From contig JAUWWX010000032.1 in NCBI GenBank assembly GCA_030616665.1, forward strand, positions 1 to 8,426: a stretch of 8,426 nucleotides of DNA, written 5' to 3'. The translations under genes were made by a program, and so were the position numbers. Source of the stretch: an archaeon (GTDB taxonomy: Archaea; Iainarchaeota; Iainarchaeia; Iainarchaeales; GCA-2688035). Position 1 is the stretch's first letter. Each line of letters opens with the position of its first letter. The notes below the pieces were generated by a model, which saw only the letters and a list, made by a program, of their open reading frames with translations, made no database searches and was not told the origin of the DNA. Below are positions 5,996 to 8,426 of the stretch, piece by piece.

Positions 5996-6265
5996 ATGCC
6001 AAAAAAACCTGTAATTGAAAAGGAAGACGAAAACATCTATGAGAAGGAGCAGAGGCAAGAACAGCTTGCAGAGGACGTAATAGAGCCCGCAGAAGCCGGC
6101 TTTATGGAGGGCTACCAAGACGTGAAAGAGGGCATTTGCAATACATGCGGAAAGCAGATTGACCCAGAGAAAACTGTTGAAAAAGAAGTCAACAGAAAGA
6201 TGTTGACCTTTTGCAGCGAAAAGTGCGCGGATTTTTTTGAGAAAAGGAAAGCCGGGCTGAGGTAG
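5996..6265 (+). CDS. Small four-cysteine (TRASH/YHS-like treble-clef) protein
   Basis: An 89-residue acidic protein with a disordered-looking charged N-terminus (1-45) and a compact C-terminal metal site. The site is CNTC (C48, C51), then FCSEKCADFFEKRK (72-85) with C73 and C77, which is a CxxC-x21-CxxxC layout. The FCSxxCxxxF ending is typical of TRASH/YHS-type treble clefs that bind zinc or other metals. I cannot name the metal or partner. There is no signal peptide or membrane segment. It has the best ribosome-binding site here, suggesting good expression. It is followed after only 8 bases by the MBL-fold gene, so the two are likely one transcript. It could be a metal sensor, a metal carrier or a small nucleic-acid-binding zinc protein; the sequence does not distinguish these. 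Confidence 0.8.
   Translation: MPKKPVIEKEDENIYEKEQRQEQLAEDVIEPAEAGFMEGYQDVKEGICNTCGKQIDPEKTVEKEVNRKMLTFCSEKCADFFEKRKAGLR
6259..6263 (+). promoter_or_regulatory. Shine-Dalgarno site for the MBL-fold gene
   Basis: GAGGT lies 10 bases before the ATG at 6274 and inside the last codons of the preceding gene. This supports translation of the MBL gene from a shared transcript and fixes its start. Confidence 0.5.
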
Positions 6266-6273
6266 CTTCAGAA

Positions 6274-7218
6274 ATGAAAATAAATTTCGTTGCCTTTGAC
6301 AGCTTGGGTGTGAAAAGCAGCTGCACCCAGGTCATTACGCCTGATGTCACAATCACTATTGACCCAGGCATTGCCGATGAGGTTGACAGCTTTCCCCTTC
6401 CTAGAAGAGAGCGCTATGACTTGGTTGGAAAGTATGATGAGCGCATCAGGAGGGCGTGCAGCAAAAGCGATGTTGTTGTTATAACGCATTACCATTACGA
6501 CCACTACATCTGCGACAGAAGCAAAAGAATGTACGGCAACAAGGTTCTGCTGATAAAGCACCCTGAAAAGATGATTAACCATTCGCAAAATGGGAGAGCA
6601 AAGGAATTTCTTAGGGTAATCAAGAGCCTGCCAAAGGAAATCCATTTCGCTGATGGCAAGCAATTCAAATTCGGCAAGACCAAAGTAAAGTTCTCAAAGC
6701 CTTTGTGGCACGGCCCAAAGGGAACGAATTTGGGTTACGTGCTAATGGTTTCGGTGAAGAGGGGCAGGGAGAAGTTGCTTTATACGAGCGACTTGGACGG
6801 GCCCTACCTCAAAAGCTACGCTGACCTGATAATAGGGGAGAAGCCGACCTATCTGATAATCGACGGTGCTGCTTCGTACTTGCTGGGCTTTATAGTGTCG
6901 TTCAGGAACTTCAAAAAAATCCTGCAGAACACCATCAGGATAATTGAGCGCACAAAATGCAGGTGGTATGTAATTGACCACCATTTGTTGAGGGACTACA
7001 GATACCCAGAATTGTACTTTGAGGTCTTCAAAAGGGCAAAAAGGCTGCAGAAAAGGGTTGTAACTGCTGCAGAGATGCTTGGCAAAAATCCAATGGTTCT
7101 AAAGGCTTATAGGAAGAACGGCCCTACCAGGTGGCTGCAATGGAAAGATTTTTCTTTTCCAGAACTTAATAAATTAATCACAGGTGCAAAGAAAAATGCC
7201 AAATCCAAGGGTTCATAA
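6274..7218 (+). CDS. UPF0282-family metallo-beta-lactamase-fold hydrolase
   Basis: A 314-residue cytosolic protein of the archaeal UPF0282 family, an MBL-fold group of unknown substrate. The N-terminus MKINFVAFDSLGVKSSCT is family-typical, with TIDPGIA at 28-34 where MBL proteins have an early DPG strand. The metal-binding motif is THYHYDH (71-77), giving His72, His74, Asp76 and His77. Later ligand candidates are His146 in LWHGPKG, Asp173 in YTSDLDGP (170-177) and the DHH at 235-237. INHSQNGRAKEF (101-112) matches a block seen in the family. The C-terminus is basic. All metal ligands appear present, so the enzyme should be active as a hydrolase, possibly on a phosphoester or nucleic acid, but no substrate is shown. 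The 3' end overlaps the polX start by 23 bases, and the four-cysteine gene lies 8 bases upstream. Confidence 0.9.
   Translation: MKINFVAFDSLGVKSSCTQVITPDVTITIDPGIADEVDSFPLPRRERYDLVGKYDERIRRACSKSDVVVITHYHYDHYICDRSKRMYGNKVLLIKHPEKMINHSQNGRAKEFLRVIKSLPKEIHFADGKQFKFGKTKVKFSKPLWHGPKGTNLGYVLMVSVKRGREKLLYTSDLDGPYLKSYADLIIGEKPTYLIIDGAASYLLGFIVSFRNFKKILQNTIRIIERTKCRWYVIDHHLLRDYRYPELYFEVFKRAKRLQKRVVTAAEMLGKNPMVLKAYRKNGPTRWLQWKDFSFPELNKLITGAKKNAKSKGS
7165..7176 (+). promoter_or_regulatory. Putative internal TATA box for polX
   Basis: Inside the MBL gene, cttaataaatta is centred about 26 bases before the ATG at 7196. This is archaeal TATA spacing for a leaderless polX transcript, and supports ATG 7196 over the upstream GTG at 7184. 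The box is part of MBL codons (ELNKLI), so it could be chance. An AGGTG at 7182-7186 also suits translation from 7196. Confidence 0.4.
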
Positions 7219-8206
7219 CCAGGACATAGCGGACATCTTCTACAAAATTGCTGACATCTTGGAGATGCAGAGTGTGCAGTGGAAGCCTCAAGCCTACAGG
7301 GCAGCGGCAAACGCAATTGAGTCATTGGGAAAACCCTTGTCAGAGGTCTATGCCAGGGGCGGCCTGAAGGCTTTGGACGAAATTCCTGCTGTAGGTGAAG
7401 CCCTTGCCAAAAAGATTGAGGAGATGCTTAAGACAGGTAGGCTTAGGCATTATGAAAAGTTAAAGAAGGAGCTGCCAATAAACCTGGATGAACTTGAAAC
7501 TGTTCCCAGCTTAGGTCCAAAAAAGCTGATGGTTTTGTACAAAAAGCTTGGCGTTCGAAACCTGCGTGACCTACAAAAAGCAGCAGAGCAGCATAAAATC
7601 GCGGCGTTGAAGGGCTTTGCTGAAAAGTCAGAGCAGCAGATTCTGAAAGCGATTCTTGCAAATGGTGGCAAGGGTAAGAGGATTCCTTTGTCTGTTGCCA
7701 AGCCAATTGCAGGCCAAATAGTCAAGAAGCTGAAAGCAGTTAAGGCAGCCCAAAAGGTTGAGGCCGCTGGTAGTTTTAGGAGAAGAAGGCCGACAATTGG
7801 CGACATAGACATCCTTGTTGCCTCAGCAAGCCCCGAGGCTGTCACAAAGGCCTTTGTTTCAATGCCTGGTGTAAAAATTCTTGTCTCAGGCAAGACAAAG
7901 AGCAGCGTTGTCTTGCAGAGTGGCATCCAGGTTGATTTGCGTGTTGTAAAGCCACTACAATGGGGCAGTGCCTTGCAGTATTTCACCGGAAGCAAAAGCC
8001 ATTCCATTGCCTTGAGGAAAATTGCCATCAAAAATGGCTTGAAGCTGAGCGAGTACGGCGTTTTTCGAGACAAAAAGCTTGTTGCAAGCAAGACAGAAAA
8101 GGATGTGTACAATGTCCTTGGCCTGGATTACGTGAAGCCGGAGTTGAGGGAGAACGAGGGCGAAATCGAGGCTGCAATCAAGAGCTTTGAGAAGAAGAAA
8201 AGATGA
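7196..8206 (+). CDS. polX: Family X DNA polymerase without PHP domain
   Basis: A 336-residue polymerase of the Pol beta/X family, which fills short gaps during base-excision or end-joining repair. Order of parts: N-terminal helical 8-kDa-like domain (1-90) with a helix-hairpin-helix around 56-73 (IPAVGEALAKKI); a second hairpin at 98-118 (VPSLGPKKL); a third hairpin-like stretch at 122-155; then the nucleotidyltransferase palm with GSFRRRRPTIGDIDILV (192-208). The catalytic aspartates are D203, D205 and D247 (VDLRV). The YFTGSKSHSIALR block (262-274) and the C-terminal LGLDYVKPELRENEGEIEAA (308-327) are standard. Many bacterial and archaeal PolX enzymes continue into a PHP 3'-5' exonuclease of about 240 residues; here the stop follows the thumb directly, so the PHP is absent. 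The frame is open 12 bases upstream from a GTG at 7184, but ATG 7196 fits promoter and ribosome-binding signals better. Confidence 0.93.
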   Translation: MPNPRVHNQDIADIFYKIADILEMQSVQWKPQAYRAAANAIESLGKPLSEVYARGGLKALDEIPAVGEALAKKIEEMLKTGRLRHYEKLKKELPINLDELETVPSLGPKKLMVLYKKLGVRNLRDLQKAAEQHKIAALKGFAEKSEQQILKAILANGGKGKRIPLSVAKPIAGQIVKKLKAVKAAQKVEAAGSFRRRRPTIGDIDILVASASPEAVTKAFVSMPGVKILVSGKTKSSVVLQSGIQVDLRVVKPLQWGSALQYFTGSKSHSIALRKIAIKNGLKLSEYGVFRDKKLVASKTEKDVYNVLGLDYVKPELRENEGEIEAAIKSFEKKKR

Positions 8207-8210
8207 ATTG

Positions 8211-8219
8211 GTTTAAATA
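8211..8219 (+). promoter_or_regulatory. Putative TATA box for the last gene
   Basis: gtttaaata lies in the 37-base gap after polX, centred about 28 bases before the ATG at 8244. This predicts a leaderless transcript and supports that ATG over the in-frame TTG at 8226. No Shine-Dalgarno is seen in between. Confidence 0.5.
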
Positions 8220-8243
8220 GTTCTTTTGACACGGTTTTATTAC

Positions 8244-8420
8244 ATGGCTGTAAGGAAATCCACTAAAAGACAATCAGCAGAGAAGCCAAAAAATCTTAAG
8301 CCATTAAAGAGTGGAGAGCGTTTTAGGCAAGAAGACTTGTATCCGACTACAAGAAAGGCATTCGAAAGAATTTCGCAAATTTATGGAATTCCACTAAAAG
8401 AATTGACCCCTTTTTTTTAA
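8244..8420 (+). CDS. Unrecognised small lysine-rich protein, 3' end uncertain
   Basis: I do not recognise this 58-residue protein. It starts MAVRKSTKRQSAEKPKNLK, a basic, probably flexible tail, followed by a possible amphipathic helix (TTRKAFERISQIYGIPLKEL, 36-55). There is no cysteine, membrane segment or signal peptide. The frame could begin at a TTG at 8226, adding 6 residues, but the ATG at 8244 fits the TATA spacing. The stop TAA (8418-8420) is formed at the junction of T8 and A8 runs at the window edge. Loss of one T would keep the frame open, so the protein may really be longer. Two sampled 60-base stretches are 35-40% GC, lower than the central genes and similar to the other edge gene. 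A nucleic-acid-binding role is possible from the charge alone. Confidence 0.5.
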   Translation: MAVRKSTKRQSAEKPKNLKPLKSGERFRQEDLYPTTRKAFERISQIYGIPLKELTPFF

Positions 8421-8426
8421 AAAAAA
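8411..8426 (+). other. T8-A8 run at the right edge
   Basis: Eight T followed by eight A form a self-complementary run that finishes the window. The T8 could act as an archaeal transcription terminator for the last gene, but it also contains that gene's stop codon. Homopolymers at a contig end are often assembly or read-error artefacts, so its exact length is uncertain. Confidence 0.6.

Noticed and set aside
7450..8112. Long minus-strand open frame of 220 residues opposite polX
   Set aside because: It lies wholly antisense to polX, whose catalytic motifs are intact. Its composition (many Ser, Phe, Leu) is what the reverse of Lys/Glu/Ala-rich codons gives.
1..8426. CRISPR array, tRNA, rRNA, insertion sequence or toxin-antitoxin pair
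   Set aside because: No regularly spaced repeats, no cloverleaf-like or rRNA-like sequence, no transposase motifs or inverted-repeat pairs flanking a gene, and no recognisable toxin or antitoxin.

Overview
The window looks archaeal. It encodes a diphthine synthase (Dph5), a DUF357 protein, a UPF0282 metallo-beta-lactamase-fold protein and a four-subunit pyruvate:ferredoxin oxidoreductase in the order gamma-delta-alpha-beta, and its AT-rich boxes sit about 26 bases ahead of several start codons. Genes are short and tightly packed, with almost no intergenic space. A small-genome anaerobic lineage, possibly within DPANN (Diapherotrites- or Micrarchaeota-like), fits, but this placement is an inference from gene content and compactness, not a proven assignment.

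Layout. Bases 1-402: a basic protein of unknown function, open at the left edge. Bases 442-1486: dph5 and a DUF357 gene overlapping by 8 bases. Bases 1536-2027: a small single-pass membrane protein with an exported beta-rich domain. Bases 2034-2306 (minus): acylphosphatase, divergent from the next block. Bases 2380-5332: porC-porD-porA-porB, a compact operon for pyruvate to acetyl-CoA with ferredoxin reduction. Bases 5355-5927 (minus): a nitroreductase-family flavoprotein, convergent with porB. Bases 5996-8206: a small four-cysteine treble-clef-like protein, a UPF0282 MBL-fold hydrolase and a PHP-less family X DNA polymerase, closely spaced or overlapping. Bases 8244-8420: a small lysine-rich protein whose stop codon lies in a T8-A8 run at the right edge.

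How the genes work together. The por operon is the metabolic core and implies an anaerobic, ferredoxin-based energy metabolism. Acylphosphatase could act on acyl phosphates near this step, but only proximity supports that. dph5 serves diphthamide formation on elongation factor 2. The MBL-PolX pair may be a DNA-processing or repair unit, which is an inference.

There is no gene-free stretch above 300 bases. I found no tRNA, rRNA, CRISPR array, insertion sequence or clear defence system. The window is mostly ordinary archaeal housekeeping. The points most worth a second look are the altered Dph5 motifs, the PolX that lacks PHP and overlaps an MBL gene, the unrecognised edge genes, and the promoter geometry.
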